The position numbers and the translations under genes are program-made. The notes under the pieces were generated by a model. The model did not search any database. It saw only the letters and a list, made by a program, of their open reading frames with translations, and was not told where the DNA came from. Shown piece by piece: positions 18,691 to 28,840 of a DNA stretch of 64,000 nt. This stretch comes from Ww85 sp963745765 (GTDB lineage Bacteria; Desulfobacterota; Desulfobulbia; Desulfobulbales; Desulfocapsaceae), in the NCBI GenBank assembly GCA_963745765.1, contig CAVUYQ010000001.1, forward strand, positions 1-64,000. Reading direction: 5' to 3'. The stretch's first letter is position 1. Every line of letters starts with the position of its first letter.

Positions 18691-18818
18691 GGTGTCGTCA
18701 GATGCACCTTTTGTTCAGCCGGGGGTGTTGCAAAGGGAAAATATATGAAGACAGGAATTTCTCTGTCCAGCCGGAAGCGGTGCCTCAGACAATCACTCCC
18801 GGCTGGGGTTCCATGAGG

Positions 18819-20133
18819 TCAGCGATTGGCTTTTTCAAAACGCCTCAAGAGCTGATTGCCTCGTTCAATGGCATTGTTCAGGGCCGCCTCTGCGGTTTTA
18901 TCGCCGACCCAGACTGCCTCGAGTTCCTCGTCAATGAGGCCGCGGATCTGGTCGAAATAGCCTAGGCGGATTCCTTTCGAGTTGACGGTAGGTTCCTTTG
19001 CCGTCATCTGGATGATGGCCACGTCGGTGCCGGGGTGGCTCTTGTAAAAACCTTCAGACTTGGTCAGCTCATAGGCGGTTATGGTGATCGGCAGGTAGCC
19101 GGTATCCTGGTGCCACTTGGCCTGGATGGCAGGGGAGGAGAGGAATTCAAGGAAGCCGGGCAACCCCCTTGTACTCTTCCGGGGTCTGGCCGGCCATGAC
19201 CCACAGGGAAGCACCGCCGATAATGGTGTTTTGCGGGGCGCCCGGCACATCTGCCCAGTAGGGCAGCGGGCGGATGTTAAATTCGAATTTCGCCTCCTTT
19301 TTTACCCCGGCGTAACCTGCCGATGATTCAGTATACAAGGCGCACTCACCTGCCCGGAACCGGGCACCCGCCTCGTTGCGTCGACCGCCGTAGATGAATT
19401 TTCCTTCTTTGGCCCAGTTGCCCATGGTCTGTATATGTTTGACCTGAACCGGTCCGTTGAAGATGAGCGTCGCATCCAGCCCGGCAAAGCCGTTTTCCTT
19501 GGTGGCGAACGGAACATTGTGATATGCGGACAGATTTTCAAGGTGGATCCAGCTCTGCCAGGCCGTGGTCAGGGGGCACTCGCTGCCGCCGGCCTTCAAT
19601 TTATCCAGTGCGGTGCCTACATTGTTCCAGGTTGATAGATCCATATCAGGGTCCAGACCCGCTTTCTTGAATGCATCGCGGTTTACATAGAGAACCGGTG
19701 TGGAGGAGTTGTACGGCAGGGAAAGCATTTTGCCGTCAGTTGTCGTGTAGTACCCTTTTACCGCTGAAATGTAAGTGGACTGGTCAAATGTTGATCCAGC
19801 CTCGGCCATGACTTCATATACGGGCTTGATGGCACCGGTGGCTGCCATCATGGTGGCCGTTCCTACCTCAAAGACCATGAGAATGTCCGGCTGCTGTCCG
19901 GCCCGGAATGCGGCAATTCCCGCATTGAGGGTTTCCGAGTAATTGCCTTTGTTGGTTGCAATGACCTCATAATCGGATTGAGATCCGTTAAAGGTATTAA
20001 CCTGCTCTTGCAGCAGTTCCCCTAAACGACCGGTAAAAGCATGCCAGAAATCGATTTGGGTTGCTGCCATGGAGGGTGCCGCCGAGAGGGTAAGTCCGGC
20101 AACGAGGGATAAAAATGAGGCTCTTCTAATCAT
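18819..20133 (-). CDS. ugpB: ABC transporter substrate-binding protein, UgpB type (frameshifted)
   Basis: Periplasmic binding protein with a signal peptide (cleavage near PSMAATQ) and an early WHAF motif (IDFWHAFTGRLGELL), as in UgpB. The main frame runs to about 19160. A break in a C-run there moves to the frame giving FLEFLSSPAIQAKWHQDTGY and a C-terminus with EEELEAVWVG-like sequence. Restored length is about 438 residues, normal for UgpB. The ATG at 20133 follows AAGGAG. First gene of the uptake operon for glycerol-3-phosphate or its diesters. Confidence 0.88.
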
Positions 20134-20457
20134 ATCAGTCTCCTTTTAAAGTGATGATAATGAATCTAAGGCACATCTGGAGAGATAATAACCAAATAAA
20201 ATGCGTCTTGCAATTTATAACACAATATACTTGTTAGAAAAACGCCGGCCGTTCCTTTTTTGAAAATTTCATGCAACCGGTAGATTTAGCTTGTTTTTCA
20301 AGATACCCTGCTGTTGTGAGATCCCGGTTAGGTTATCAATAGATACCTGTAACAATCATCCATCATCCTCACGCTTGACTGCTAATTGTGCCGTGTTGCC
20401 TGAATTACAGACTGTACAAGGTTCATTCGTCCTAACACCGTTCCAGAAGAAAGGAAT
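20134..20457. other. Intergenic region upstream of ugpB
   Basis: A/T-rich stretch next to ugpB (AAGTATATTGTGTTATAAATT on the minus strand, about 20210-20240) likely holds the ugp promoter. No operator or coding frame is convincing. Confidence 0.4.
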
Positions 20458-21255
20458 TCAGAGAAAATATCGACCGGGTGTCTGGCCGAGCGCTTTTTTA
20501 AACATTGATATGAAGGCACTCGGGCTGTCGTAGCCGAGCTCAATGGCAACCGCTGTTACCGGCTCGTTCATTGCCAATCTTCTCAGGGCTTCCAGTATCC
20601 GGACCTGCTGGCGCCACTGACCGAAACTCATACCTGTTTCCAGACGAAATCGACGGGCCAGGGTCCGGCCCGTCGTGCCTGTCAGGCAGGCCCAGTCTTC
20701 AATGGTCCGCTTATCACCGGGTCTCTCCGATAACTTGCGGTATATCCGTTTCAATCCTTCATCTTCCGGAATTGGCAATTGCAGGGAGGCCATGCTGACG
20801 GATCGGATCTGGTCAAGCATGACCGTTAACAAACGTTCCTCGGAACCCTGTAACGGATAAAGTTGTGGCAAATGTATCGCATAGAGAATAAGTTCTCGGA
20901 GCAGTGGCGTCACGGCGATCAGGCAGCAATCGTCTGCCGGCCCGGGAAAAAGTTCAGGGTCGATATACAAGGTTCGCATGGATAACTGACCTGCCGCCTC
21001 GATCTGGTGAGAGGTGTGGGCCGGTATCCAGACTGCCCGAAGCGGCGGCACAACCCAGATTCCTTTCTCTGTTTTGACGCTCATCACTCCCGCTGAGGCA
21101 TACAGCAGCTGACCGTATGCATGCCGGTGCGGGCGTACGGTGTGACCGGAAGGAAACTCCCTGGCCAGGGCCACAATGGGGCGCGGAACGGTGATTACTT
21201 CCTCGATCGGTGCTGAGGAAATGCGCTTTGTCTGTTTTGCGATAGTATTTGTCAT
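20458..21255 (-). CDS. AraC-family transcriptional regulator
   Basis: 265 residues: an N-terminal cupin sensor (PHRHAYGQLLYASAG, PAHTSHQIEAAG) and a C-terminal double helix-turn-helix. The second helix-turn-helix carries the AraC signature AIELGYDSPSAFISMFKKAL. It is divergent from the MFS transporter gene, with 96 bp between their starts. This arrangement is typical of a regulator controlling an efflux pump and itself. The ligand is unknown. Confidence 0.93.
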   Translation of the reverse strand: MTNTIAKQTKRISSAPIEEVITVPRPIVALAREFPSGHTVRPHRHAYGQLLYASAGVMSVKTEKGIWVVPPLRAVWIPAHTSHQIEAAGQLSMRTLYIDPELFPGPADDCCLIAVTPLLRELILYAIHLPQLYPLQGSEERLLTVMLDQIRSVSMASLQLPIPEDEGLKRIYRKLSERPGDKRTIEDWACLTGTTGRTLARRFRLETGMSFGQWRQQVRILEALRRLAMNEPVTAVAIELGYDSPSAFISMFKKALGQTPGRYFL

Positions 21256-21351
21256 AATAAGGCAAGAAGGTAGTGATGTTTCAGGGTATGATCAAGCAGA
21301 ATTATCACCAATAAACCACTCACGTTATGATACAAATAAGAGAATCTATCA

Positions 21352-22503
21352 GTGAAATATAAACACGTTGGAATATTATCAGCCGGCCATGTCGCAAGTG
21401 ATATTAATCAGGGTGCGCTGCCGGCTCTGCTGCCGTTTTTTATTGCCGCATACGATCTCTCTTATGCCGCCGCCGCCGCCCTCGTTTTTGCGGTAAACAT
21501 GTCTTCCAGTGTTGTGCAGCCGCTGTTTGGACTTGCCGCGGACCGTTTTTCAAAACCCTGGCTGCTGCCGGGCGGGCTGATGCTGGCCGGTTCCGGACTG
21601 GCTTTGACGGGACTGTTCCACGATTACCCAACCATCCTGCTGCTCGGCGTAGTCAGCGGCATCGGTATAGCTGCTTATCACCCCGAGGCGGCGCGACTCG
21701 TCAATTTTGCCGCCGGAAACAACAAGGCAACCGCCATGAGTCTTTTCGGCGTCGGGGGGACGATCGGTTTTACCCTCGGGCCGCTGCTCGTGACCGCGGC
21801 TCTGCTTAAATGGGGAATGCCGGGAACCCTTGTCCTGATGGTGCCGGTAACGGTCATGTCTCTCGTCATTATTGCTCTGTTCCCGAAGTTTGTCTCTCTC
21901 TATGCTGTCGGGAATCAACAAAAAGCTGCTTCCGCCGGTGCGATTGTAAAGGAAAACTGGGGAGCTTTTGCCAAAATTGCCGTCATTGTTTGTGGCCGCT
22001 CTATTATTTTTTTCGGCCTGAATATCTTCATCCCGATCTACTGGATCAATGTACTGAACCAATCAAAAGTGGCGGGGGCCACGGCGCTTACCATTTTTGC
22101 CGGTTCCGGCATTTTCGGCAACTTGATTGGCGGTAATCTGGCCGATCGGATCGGACATAAAAAGGTTATTCTTCTCGGTCTGTCATCTTTAACCCTTTTG
22201 CTTCCCATGCTTATTATGCTGGAGAATGTTCAGTTTGCCACCCTCCTGCTGGTACCGATTGGCTTTATGTCATTTGTTACCTATAGTCCGACCATCGTGC
22301 TGGGGCAGGGGTATCTTCCCAACCGTATCGGTTTGTCCTCCGGGGTGACACTCGGCCTTGCCGTGGCGGTTGGCGGCGGCGCCGCCCCCTTTATCGGCAA
22401 GATTGCAGATCTTTACGGTGTCTGGACGGCAATGGCCTCTGTCTGTTGTCTGCCGGTATTGTTTCTGCTGGTCGCCATGACCCTGCCTGCCCCTGAAAAA
22501 TGA
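21352..22503 (+). CDS. MFS transporter, fosmidomycin-resistance (Fsr) type
   Basis: 383 residues, about 12 transmembrane helices. The start GHVASDINQGALPALLPFF and the following PLFGLAADRFSKPWLLPGG (MFS motif A) match the Fsr family of drug exporters. A second motif A copy is seen at GNLADRIGHKKVI. The GTG start at 21352 is used because the homologous N-terminus begins here. The divergent AraC regulator suggests inducible efflux. The substrate is unproven. Confidence 0.9.
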   Translation: MKYKHVGILSAGHVASDINQGALPALLPFFIAAYDLSYAAAAALVFAVNMSSSVVQPLFGLAADRFSKPWLLPGGLMLAGSGLALTGLFHDYPTILLLGVVSGIGIAAYHPEAARLVNFAAGNNKATAMSLFGVGGTIGFTLGPLLVTAALLKWGMPGTLVLMVPVTVMSLVIIALFPKFVSLYAVGNQQKAASAGAIVKENWGAFAKIAVIVCGRSIIFFGLNIFIPIYWINVLNQSKVAGATALTIFAGSGIFGNLIGGNLADRIGHKKVILLGLSSLTLLLPMLIMLENVQFATLLLVPIGFMSFVTYSPTIVLGQGYLPNRIGLSSGVTLGLAVAVGGGAAPFIGKIADLYGVWTAMASVCCLPVLFLLVAMTLPAPEK

Positions 22504-22641
22504 AGCGGTTGGACACGAATGATCAGGTTACATGCACGCCCGGATGTTCTTGATTGCAAGCCACCGCAATTATAGATAAATTCAGGATCAGAAAACCTGC
22601 TCTGTCAGGGATAGATGCACAACTCCTTGGATTGACGACAG

Positions 22642-23634
22642 ATGCCACGACTATATCTTGATGAATACCAGCAGGCCCTGACCGGCAGACATATCTGTAT
22701 TGCCTGTCGGGAAGGTATCCTGCGGGATAATTTCGCTCACATTCTGGCCGATGTTAAATTCCTTGTTCGTCATGGCATCAAGACGACCCTGTATCACAAC
22801 ATGGCCAACCGTTTCGCCAACCGAAAACATTTTCGTCTTCTTGCCGAACGTTTGCCCGAAACTGATATCAGGCGTGTTGCTCCTGAGGTGGATTTTTATA
22901 CCCATGTGCTTGATGGGGAGCAGTCGGTTTTCAAGCTTATATTCCTGGAACGCAAATATCTTTGTGATCAAAACGGCTACCGGATTAATACGCTCACCAC
23001 CAGGGATACCATGCAAAACATTGACGAAATTTCCGCCAATGTCAATATAGCTGGGGTCCTGAAGCAGATCTGCACGCGCATCGCGGCAGGGTCGTATGAC
23101 CGGGTCCATATTCTTCCGGCACGGAAGGACACGATCAAGCATGAACTGTTCACGGTAGAGGGTACCGGAACGCTTATCGCCAATAACTTCAGCGAGGAAT
23201 TCCTCCCCGCCGCAACCGATCAGGATGTAGAGATGATCGCCGGTATCCTGGATTTGTATGCGAAAAAGGGATTCCTTAAACCGCGGACTAAACCATACCT
23301 GTCTGAGCACCGGGAGCAATTCCGTCTGACCATGATCGACGGAATTGCTGTCGGCTGTGTAGAGCGGAAAGAAATTGATGCCACCACCGTTGAACTGGGA
23401 GCGCTGGCCATCTCTACCCGATTCCGCAACCAGCGTGTCGGGGTTTTTACGGTTAACGCCTTTGAGGCCGAGGCCAGACGAATGGGATTCAAGCGAATTA
23501 TTTCATTTACCAACAATCCCCGGCTGCATGCATTGTATACACAGCTCGATTTCAAACCGGGAGATTTGCCGGAGTATGCAGCAAGACGGGCCTTATCCCC
23601 CGGTGTTGCCATGTTTTACAAAATTATCTCCTGA
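22642..23634 (+). CDS. ArgA-like acetyltransferase with amino-acid-kinase-like N-terminus
   Basis: 330 residues. The N-terminal two thirds look like the amino-acid-kinase-like part of ArgA-type N-acetylglutamate synthases, ending in the segment KHELFTVEGTGTLIANN, which in such enzymes precedes the acetyltransferase domain. The C-terminus is a GNAT domain with the acetyl-CoA loop RFRNQRVGVFTV and the closing NNPRLHALYTQLDF. N-acetylglutamate synthesis is possible, but the kinase-like domain is shorter and divergent, so another acyl acceptor cannot be excluded. It stands alone between an MFS gene and a CBS gene, and the ribosome-binding site is weak. Confidence 0.65.
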   Translation: MPRLYLDEYQQALTGRHICIACREGILRDNFAHILADVKFLVRHGIKTTLYHNMANRFANRKHFRLLAERLPETDIRRVAPEVDFYTHVLDGEQSVFKLIFLERKYLCDQNGYRINTLTTRDTMQNIDEISANVNIAGVLKQICTRIAAGSYDRVHILPARKDTIKHELFTVEGTGTLIANNFSEEFLPAATDQDVEMIAGILDLYAKKGFLKPRTKPYLSEHREQFRLTMIDGIAVGCVERKEIDATTVELGALAISTRFRNQRVGVFTVNAFEAEARRMGFKRIISFTNNPRLHALYTQLDFKPGDLPEYAARRALSPGVAMFYKIIS

Positions 23635-23868
23635 CGGACCGTTACTAAGGGCTTCTTGGTCCCGGCAAAGACAGGTAAACTGAGCTGTCAGGGAACCTTT
23701 AAATGCGAACCTGACTTTGACCGACTGCTTTGAAACGGTCGCGCGAGGCTGCACGTCAATAGCGGCGGGAATCGAGATGTGCTGTAGAGGCTGTTCTTTT
23801 TTTCTTAACCTTGCCATGGAACACATTCACATTACCAGGCTGCAATTGAGGATTGGTGTATCCTGCGA

Positions 23869-24309
23869 TCAACCGGGGTATTTACCTTCAATATAATCGT
23901 TAAGGTGGCGAATCTCGACATCCCAGACGGTGGTTTTAGCCTTGACCACGTCTCCAATCGATACCAGACCAACCAAATCGCCCTTGTCCACCACCGGCAG
24001 ATGGCGAATCCGGTTCTCGGTCATGATCGTCATGAGCTGATCGATATCATCCTCGGGGGTTACGACAATAATATCTCTGATCATTACATCGCTTACCGTG
24101 ATCGTCGTGAGATATTCCGGATGGTGACGTATGGCCTTCAGCACATCATTTGGAGCAACGATGCCGATAACCTCTTCATGATCGTTTACCACGACCACTG
24201 ATCCGATACGCTGGCCGACAAACATTGCCACAACATCTACGAGCAGAAGTGTCTCCCGGACGGTAATGACCTGGGGCCCTTTTTCAGCAAGAATGTCCTT
24301 TGTTTTCAT
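23869..24309 (-). CDS. CBS-pair domain protein
   Basis: About 146 residues, two tandem CBS motifs and nothing else: first around VGQRIGSVVVVNDHEEVIGIV, second around NRIRHLPVVDKGDLVGLVS, ending VVKAKTTVWDVEIRHLNDYI. Such stand-alone pairs bind adenine nucleotides and act as regulatory modules. The ATG at 24309 follows AGAGGAG, which makes it the best start; a longer upstream frame has no such site. No partner enzyme is adjacent. Confidence 0.9.
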   Translation of the reverse strand: MKTKDILAEKGPQVITVRETLLLVDVVAMFVGQRIGSVVVVNDHEEVIGIVAPNDVLKAIRHHPEYLTTITVSDVMIRDIIVVTPEDDIDQLMTIMTENRIRHLPVVDKGDLVGLVSIGDVVKAKTTVWDVEIRHLNDYIEGKYPG

Positions 24310-24606
24310 GCGCGAACTCCTCTTTATTGACACCGGGAAAGTGATTCGATGTTCTGCCCGGTTCTTTTCCCAACAAGACAATAGGATGAAAGCTGATTAC
24401 TGATGCAGCAAAGACCTCAATGCCGTCAACTGCCCGATGGCCGCAATGTCCTCTAAACAAGCTCGAACCGCTCCCCCGCTGCACCTTGAGACAGATACAG
24501 ACAACAAGCTCCGACACAGCCGAAAGATAGGACGAGTATCACCATACGGGAGGTGGGGCCGGTCTTGAGGGTGCACCAATGCTATCGGCTTTGGCACGGA
24601 TAACCG

Positions 24607-24897
24607 TTACATACCAAACCTGAATACTTCGTATTCAGTCGAACCTTCGAAAAGGTAGGCGTACTTGCCTTCATGAGCCTTCCGTGCCGCACTGTCCCGA
24701 TATCTGTCCCAATCCTCTTTGTTTTGCCACATTGAAATAATGAGAATAGATCGGGGATCGTCATAATTGACCAATGTCTCGGTTGAAATATAGCCCTGGT
24801 GACCCATCGCATTGGTACGCGCCTTGATCAGCATGGCGGGGGCGTCTTTTAATGATTCTTCTTTGAATTTCCTTTTGATCAGAATTTTGACTGACAT
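24607..24897 (-). CDS. Antibiotic-biosynthesis-monooxygenase-fold protein
   Basis: 96 residues, a single ABM ferredoxin-like domain: an N-terminal strand (VKILIKRKF), a helix with MLIKARTNAMGHQGYIS, and SMWQNKEDWDRYRDS, the usual tryptophan-containing strand and helix. Family members are quinol monooxygenases or heme-related proteins, usually dimeric. No catalytic assignment is possible. Preceded by AGGAGAAGAGGGG, a strong ribosome-binding site. Confidence 0.85.
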   Translation of the reverse strand: MSVKILIKRKFKEESLKDAPAMLIKARTNAMGHQGYISTETLVNYDDPRSILIISMWQNKEDWDRYRDSAARKAHEGKYAYLFEGSTEYEVFRFGM

Positions 24898-25256
24898 CCC
24901 CTCTTCTCCTTATGGGTGAATATTCTTTTTTTTGAGCCCCTCTTAAGAACGTACGATATGCGTTAGGGTTTTGCATGGAAATGAAGAATCATAGTCCAGG
25001 GACGCTCTTCCATAGTTCATCCTACCATTTTTCTGCCGCAAGCGAAATGCCATTTCAACCTTCCGGGCGTGAGACAACTGGATTTATCGTGAGGCTAGTT
25101 AGTTTCCATCCTGAAACAGCGCTTTTCTCCTAACTCGTTGTTACTCTCAAAATTTAATCCTCGGAATATCAACGATGCCTGCGGTTAAATTTATCGAGCG
25201 CCTAGATTTAGGTAAAAATCGCTCATTTCCGGACGAAAACTAGTTATATCGTGAGC
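24898..25256. other. Intergenic region, no gene seen
   Basis: About 360 bp between the ABM gene and the hydrolase gene, both on the minus strand. It presumably holds the ABM promoter and the 3' end of the hydrolase transcript. No clear hairpin with a T-run was found. Confidence 0.4.
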
Positions 25257-26246
25257 CTAGTGGTGGTCATGCACCAGGTGATTCAGAAATTCGGCTGCCC
25301 GCTTCTCAGACCAGTAGCAAGAATCGAACCAGTCACCCATAAAGCCGACATGGCCGCCGAATTCAGGAATTTCGAGATAGAGGCTGGAACTGTTTTCGGC
25401 TGTATCTACCGGGAAACAGCAGGCTGGCAGGAAGGGGTCGTCAAGGGCCTGCACCATCAGGGTAGGGATGCGTATCATCGGTAGAAACTGTGTCGATGAG
25501 CAGCGTTGGTAATAATCCGCAGCATCCCTATAGCCGTGCAGAGGTGCGGTATACTTGTCATCAAAGGGCTCAAAGGTTTTTATTTCCTCCAGCCCGGCAG
25601 GATCGATGAGGTCGGGAAAGCGTGCTGCTTTTATCCGTATCTTCTTACGCAGACCCTGCATGAAGTAGCGCATGTAACCCCGGTTCTGCCAGCCGCTCAT
25701 GACCTCTACCGCCTCAGCTAAACTGCAGGGAACTGAAAACACCACGGCAGCTCTGACCTGTTCGGGAACCAGGTCCGGAGCTTCTCCGAGATATTTCAAA
25801 GTCTGGTTGCCGCCCATGCTGAATCCGACCAGGCCAACATGCTGATAATCCTTTGTTGACAGGCCATGCTGAATGACCGTATGCAGGTCGTCGGTAACGC
25901 CGCTGTGATAGAATCGCGGCAGCAGGTTCGGCTCACCTGAACAGCAGCGAAAATTGAGACAGATTGCGTCCCACCCGCACTCAGTCAGGTGGTGGGCCAT
26001 TCCCAAGACATTTTTTCTCCGGGCATTTCCTTCCAGGCCATGACTGATGATCGCCAGTCTGTTCACCGGTCCGGTACTGCTTTTATGCCAGTCAATATCA
26101 AGAAAATCACCGTCCGGTGTGTTGATCCGTTCAGGAACGGGGTGGGTCAGGGGAGTGCGGCGGCACAGTGTCGGATAGATGGTTTGCATATGGCCGCTGA
26201 AAAAGGGAAAGGGCGGACGATAGTCGGGCTTTGGCAGTATCGGCAT
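25257..26246 (-). CDS. YheT-family alpha/beta hydrolase
   Basis: 329 residues with the long N-terminal extension of the YheT/ABHD group (FFSGHMQTIYPTL). Catalytic residues are visible: Ser143 in GFSMGG, Asp in QALDDPFLP, and His in FGGHVGFMG. The oxyanion-site motif ISHGLEGNARRK is present. The family has esterase activity on short acyl substrates, but its role in bacteria is unclear. It lies 13 bp downstream of the TSUP gene and is probably co-transcribed with it. Confidence 0.92.
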   Translation of the reverse strand: MPILPKPDYRPPFPFFSGHMQTIYPTLCRRTPLTHPVPERINTPDGDFLDIDWHKSSTGPVNRLAIISHGLEGNARRKNVLGMAHHLTECGWDAICLNFRCCSGEPNLLPRFYHSGVTDDLHTVIQHGLSTKDYQHVGLVGFSMGGNQTLKYLGEAPDLVPEQVRAAVVFSVPCSLAEAVEVMSGWQNRGYMRYFMQGLRKKIRIKAARFPDLIDPAGLEEIKTFEPFDDKYTAPLHGYRDAADYYQRCSSTQFLPMIRIPTLMVQALDDPFLPACCFPVDTAENSSSLYLEIPEFGGHVGFMGDWFDSCYWSEKRAAEFLNHLVHDHH

Positions 26247-26259
26247 ATGTCACCAGGAC

Positions 26260-27048
26260 TCAACTTTCGCTCATGGCACGGTAAACGAGCAGGGCTGAGG
26301 TCAGAACAAGGGACACCCTGATAAAGAGGATATAGTGTTCCTGCTTCATGATCCGGACAATTCCGTAACCGAGCAGGACTCCGGCTGGAATAAGCGGGAG
26401 CATCCAGAGATTGACGGCGAGTTGCGTCTTGCTGAACCGGCCGAGCAGGGCGAAAGGGATGAGCTTTATATAATTGAGAAAAATGAAGTAATAGATGGTC
26501 GTTGCCGCGAATTGTGTCTTGGCCATGCGTGTCGGCAGCAGATACATCTGCATGACCGGTCCTGCGGCGTGGGCGATGGTTGATGTCACCGCGCTGGAAA
26601 ATCCATACACGGCGGGCCGCCAGCCGCTGGCATTAGCCTGGGGTATATTGCCCTTATACCATGTTTTTCCAAAGAGCTGCCATCCGGTAAAAGCGAGGCC
26701 GAGAAGACCGATCAACAGTTTCAAAGTCCTGTCGGAGACACTGACCCCCCGGTCGGAAACAAAGAACATGCTGGCTATCACTACCCCTGCGATGGTGGGC
26801 CAAAAAAGTTTCTTGATGTGTGACCAGTCGGGTTTGCCACGGTAGAGAATTACCCCGAAGAGGTCCATAGCGCAGAGGAGCGGCAGGATAAATGATACAG
26901 AAGCGCGTGCGGCCTGACCGGGTTCCGGCCAGAGCAGGACAAGCAGCGGCATGGCCACTCCGGCGACGGGTAATCCGCCCTTGGACATGCCCCGGAGAAG
27001 TACGCAGAATCCGATGGCCAGCCATTCGGTTATGGTGAAGTTTTCCAT
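26260..27048 (-). CDS. TSUP (TauE/SafE) family membrane protein
   Basis: 262 residues, about eight hydrophobic helices in two repeats. The N-terminal repeat has GFCVLLRGMSKGGLPVAGVAM and the C-terminal repeat begins at FSSAVTSTIAHAAGPVMQMY, the characteristic TSUP signature. Family members export or import organosulfur or small organic anions such as sulfoacetate. No sulfonate gene is next to it, so the substrate is open. Confidence 0.9.
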   Translation of the reverse strand: MENFTITEWLAIGFCVLLRGMSKGGLPVAGVAMPLLVLLWPEPGQAARASVSFILPLLCAMDLFGVILYRGKPDWSHIKKLFWPTIAGVVIASMFFVSDRGVSVSDRTLKLLIGLLGLAFTGWQLFGKTWYKGNIPQANASGWRPAVYGFSSAVTSTIAHAAGPVMQMYLLPTRMAKTQFAATTIYYFIFLNYIKLIPFALLGRFSKTQLAVNLWMLPLIPAGVLLGYGIVRIMKQEHYILFIRVSLVLTSALLVYRAMSES

Positions 27049-27191
27049 TATTAAGTTTCTTTTTACCTAATCAGAGTATTTCATGAACATCTTCTCTAAA
27101 TTGATTCAAGCTATTGAAAGACATTATTTTAATGTGGTTCTTGCAGTATGTATCTTGCAGGGTATTGGTTGTCAGGTTTGCAGCGACAGAG

Positions 27192-27779
27192 TTACCGGTA
27201 CTCCGGTATGATATTGTCTGCCAGATCATCTGGCTTGAAACCGATGAAGGAAAAAAGGTATTCTTCCAGCTTAAGAGAACTCCGGAAGTTGTCCCTGATA
27301 AGCTGCTCTATAATGTCAGAGCCATTGGCGTAACGCTCAATAATGTAGTCGAGACGCTGGTCCAGGCAGACAATCTCCTCGTGCCTGACACGTTTATCTG
27401 AATAATAGACGATCTCGCGCGCCGTGAAAGAGCCGTGTTTATAGAGCTCGGTCGTGAATGAACTGAGAAAAACGTGTTCACGGACGATGAGACCGATATC
27501 CTTATAGCCGTGCTCCTCGCAGATCACCTGTCCCTCTTCGGCATGTCTGCAGCTGCCGTCCAGACATTTTGTCTTGGCTATGTCGTGCAGCAGAGCGCCT
27601 GCCCGGACCATATCAATGTCCGGGGGCTTGATGCCAGCGGCCCGAGGCAGTTCGAGAGAGCGCACGATGGTTTCTGCAACCCTGGTAACAACAAATGAAT
27701 GACGACGGATATTATCGAGCATGGAGTATTGCTCCATGAGAGCAATGCACTCAGGAATACTTGGTATTGAGGAGTTCAT
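27192..27779 (-). CDS. HD-domain metal-dependent phosphohydrolase
   Basis: 195 residues, HDIG-type. Metal ligands visible are His27 (RRHSFVV), the His65-Asp66 pair (GALLHDIAKT) and downstream histidines such as HAEEG and EH. The C-terminal region is helical without further domain. Members hydrolyse nucleotides or phosphate esters. It lies just after hemE on the same strand, 16 bp apart, so it may be co-transcribed. Confidence 0.9.
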   Translation of the reverse strand: MNSSIPSIPECIALMEQYSMLDNIRRHSFVVTRVAETIVRSLELPRAAGIKPPDIDMVRAGALLHDIAKTKCLDGSCRHAEEGQVICEEHGYKDIGLIVREHVFLSSFTTELYKHGSFTAREIVYYSDKRVRHEEIVCLDQRLDYIIERYANGSDIIEQLIRDNFRSSLKLEEYLFSFIGFKPDDLADNIIPEYR

Positions 27780-27795
27780 AAGGAATAGATGCGCG

Positions 27796-28821
27796 CTAGC
27801 GGCTGCTCAACTCATGAACCGTGTCAACGGTAAATCTGGCCTGCTCCGGAGGGGTGAACTGGTTAATACCGTGGCCGAGATTGAAGATATGACCTTTGGC
27901 CTCATGGGCGTCATCAAGCAGTCGTTTTATACGCTCGCGCAGTTTCACTTTGGGCAGCAGCAGGGCAAACGGGTCAAGATTGCCCTGCACGGCCCTGTTT
28001 CCCACACGTTTGATGGCGTCTTTGATATTGATCCTCCAGTCAAGGCCGATAACATCGGCACCCGATGTTGCGGAATACTCCAGCAGCGTGGCCCCGTTAT
28101 TGGCGAAATAGATGATTGGCAGGCCTGTCTGCTGCAGATCAGTGATGATACGTTTTGCGTACGGCAGGGCAAATTCGGCAAAGTCTGACGGGTCAAGGAT
28201 ACCGGCCCAGGAATCAAAAAGCTGAAGGGCCTGTGCCCCGGCACGGGCTTGCGCCAGGAGATACTTAGAGGTGGTCCCGGTGATTTTTTCCATCAGGCCA
28301 TGGAACAGGTGAGGTGCGGTGTACATCATTTTTTTGGTTTCCCAGAAAACCTTTGATGAGCCGCCCTCAATCAGGTAGGTGGCGCAGGTGAACGGTGCGC
28401 CGGCAAAGCCGATTAATGGAACCGTGAGTTCTTTTCGCAGAAGTTTGATGGTTTCCATGACAAATCCCATGGTTTCATCAGGGTCCGGAACAATCAGCCG
28501 GTCAAGGGCCGCCTGGTCGCGTATGGTCTTTGGAAAGACTGGGCCGCGTCCTTCGTGAAACTCCAGTGCAAGGCCCATGGCCTCCATCGGGATGAGGATG
28601 TCGGAAAACAGGATGGCGGCATCAACTCCCAGGATATGGACAGGCTGCAGGGTAACTTCAACGCAGAGTTCGGGTGATTTGCATAGGGTAAGAAACGATA
28701 CGTTGCCTCGCACTTTCTGGTACTCAGGCAGGTAACGCCCGGCCTGGCGCATGATCCATATCGGTGTGTAATCGGTCTTCTCGCCCCTGCAGGCCTTGAG
28801 GAAGGTATCGTTCATATTCAT
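27796..28821 (-). CDS. hemE: Uroporphyrinogen decarboxylase
   Basis: 341 residues, the full HemE barrel. The N-terminal signature is PIWIMRQAGRYLPEYQKVR, with the active-site residues in it. IGFAGAPFTCATYLIEGG is the second signature. The family Asp (ILFSDILIP) is present. It decarboxylates uroporphyrinogen III to coproporphyrinogen III in the cytoplasm. It lies 19 bp downstream of ahbD on the same strand, which is notable because AhbD belongs to the siroheme-based route that bypasses HemE. Confidence 0.97.
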   Translation of the reverse strand: MNMNDTFLKACRGEKTDYTPIWIMRQAGRYLPEYQKVRGNVSFLTLCKSPELCVEVTLQPVHILGVDAAILFSDILIPMEAMGLALEFHEGRGPVFPKTIRDQAALDRLIVPDPDETMGFVMETIKLLRKELTVPLIGFAGAPFTCATYLIEGGSSKVFWETKKMMYTAPHLFHGLMEKITGTTSKYLLAQARAGAQALQLFDSWAGILDPSDFAEFALPYAKRIITDLQQTGLPIIYFANNGATLLEYSATSGADVIGLDWRINIKDAIKRVGNRAVQGNLDPFALLLPKVKLRERIKRLLDDAHEAKGHIFNLGHGINQFTPPEQARFTVDTVHELSSR

Positions 28822-28840
28822 GGATTTGTTATCCGCTATG

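Noticed and set aside
23593..23826. A possible 77-residue minus-strand gene between the ArgA-like gene and the CBS gene
   Set aside because: It overlaps the end of the ArgA-like gene, has no ribosome-binding site and resembles nothing I recognise.
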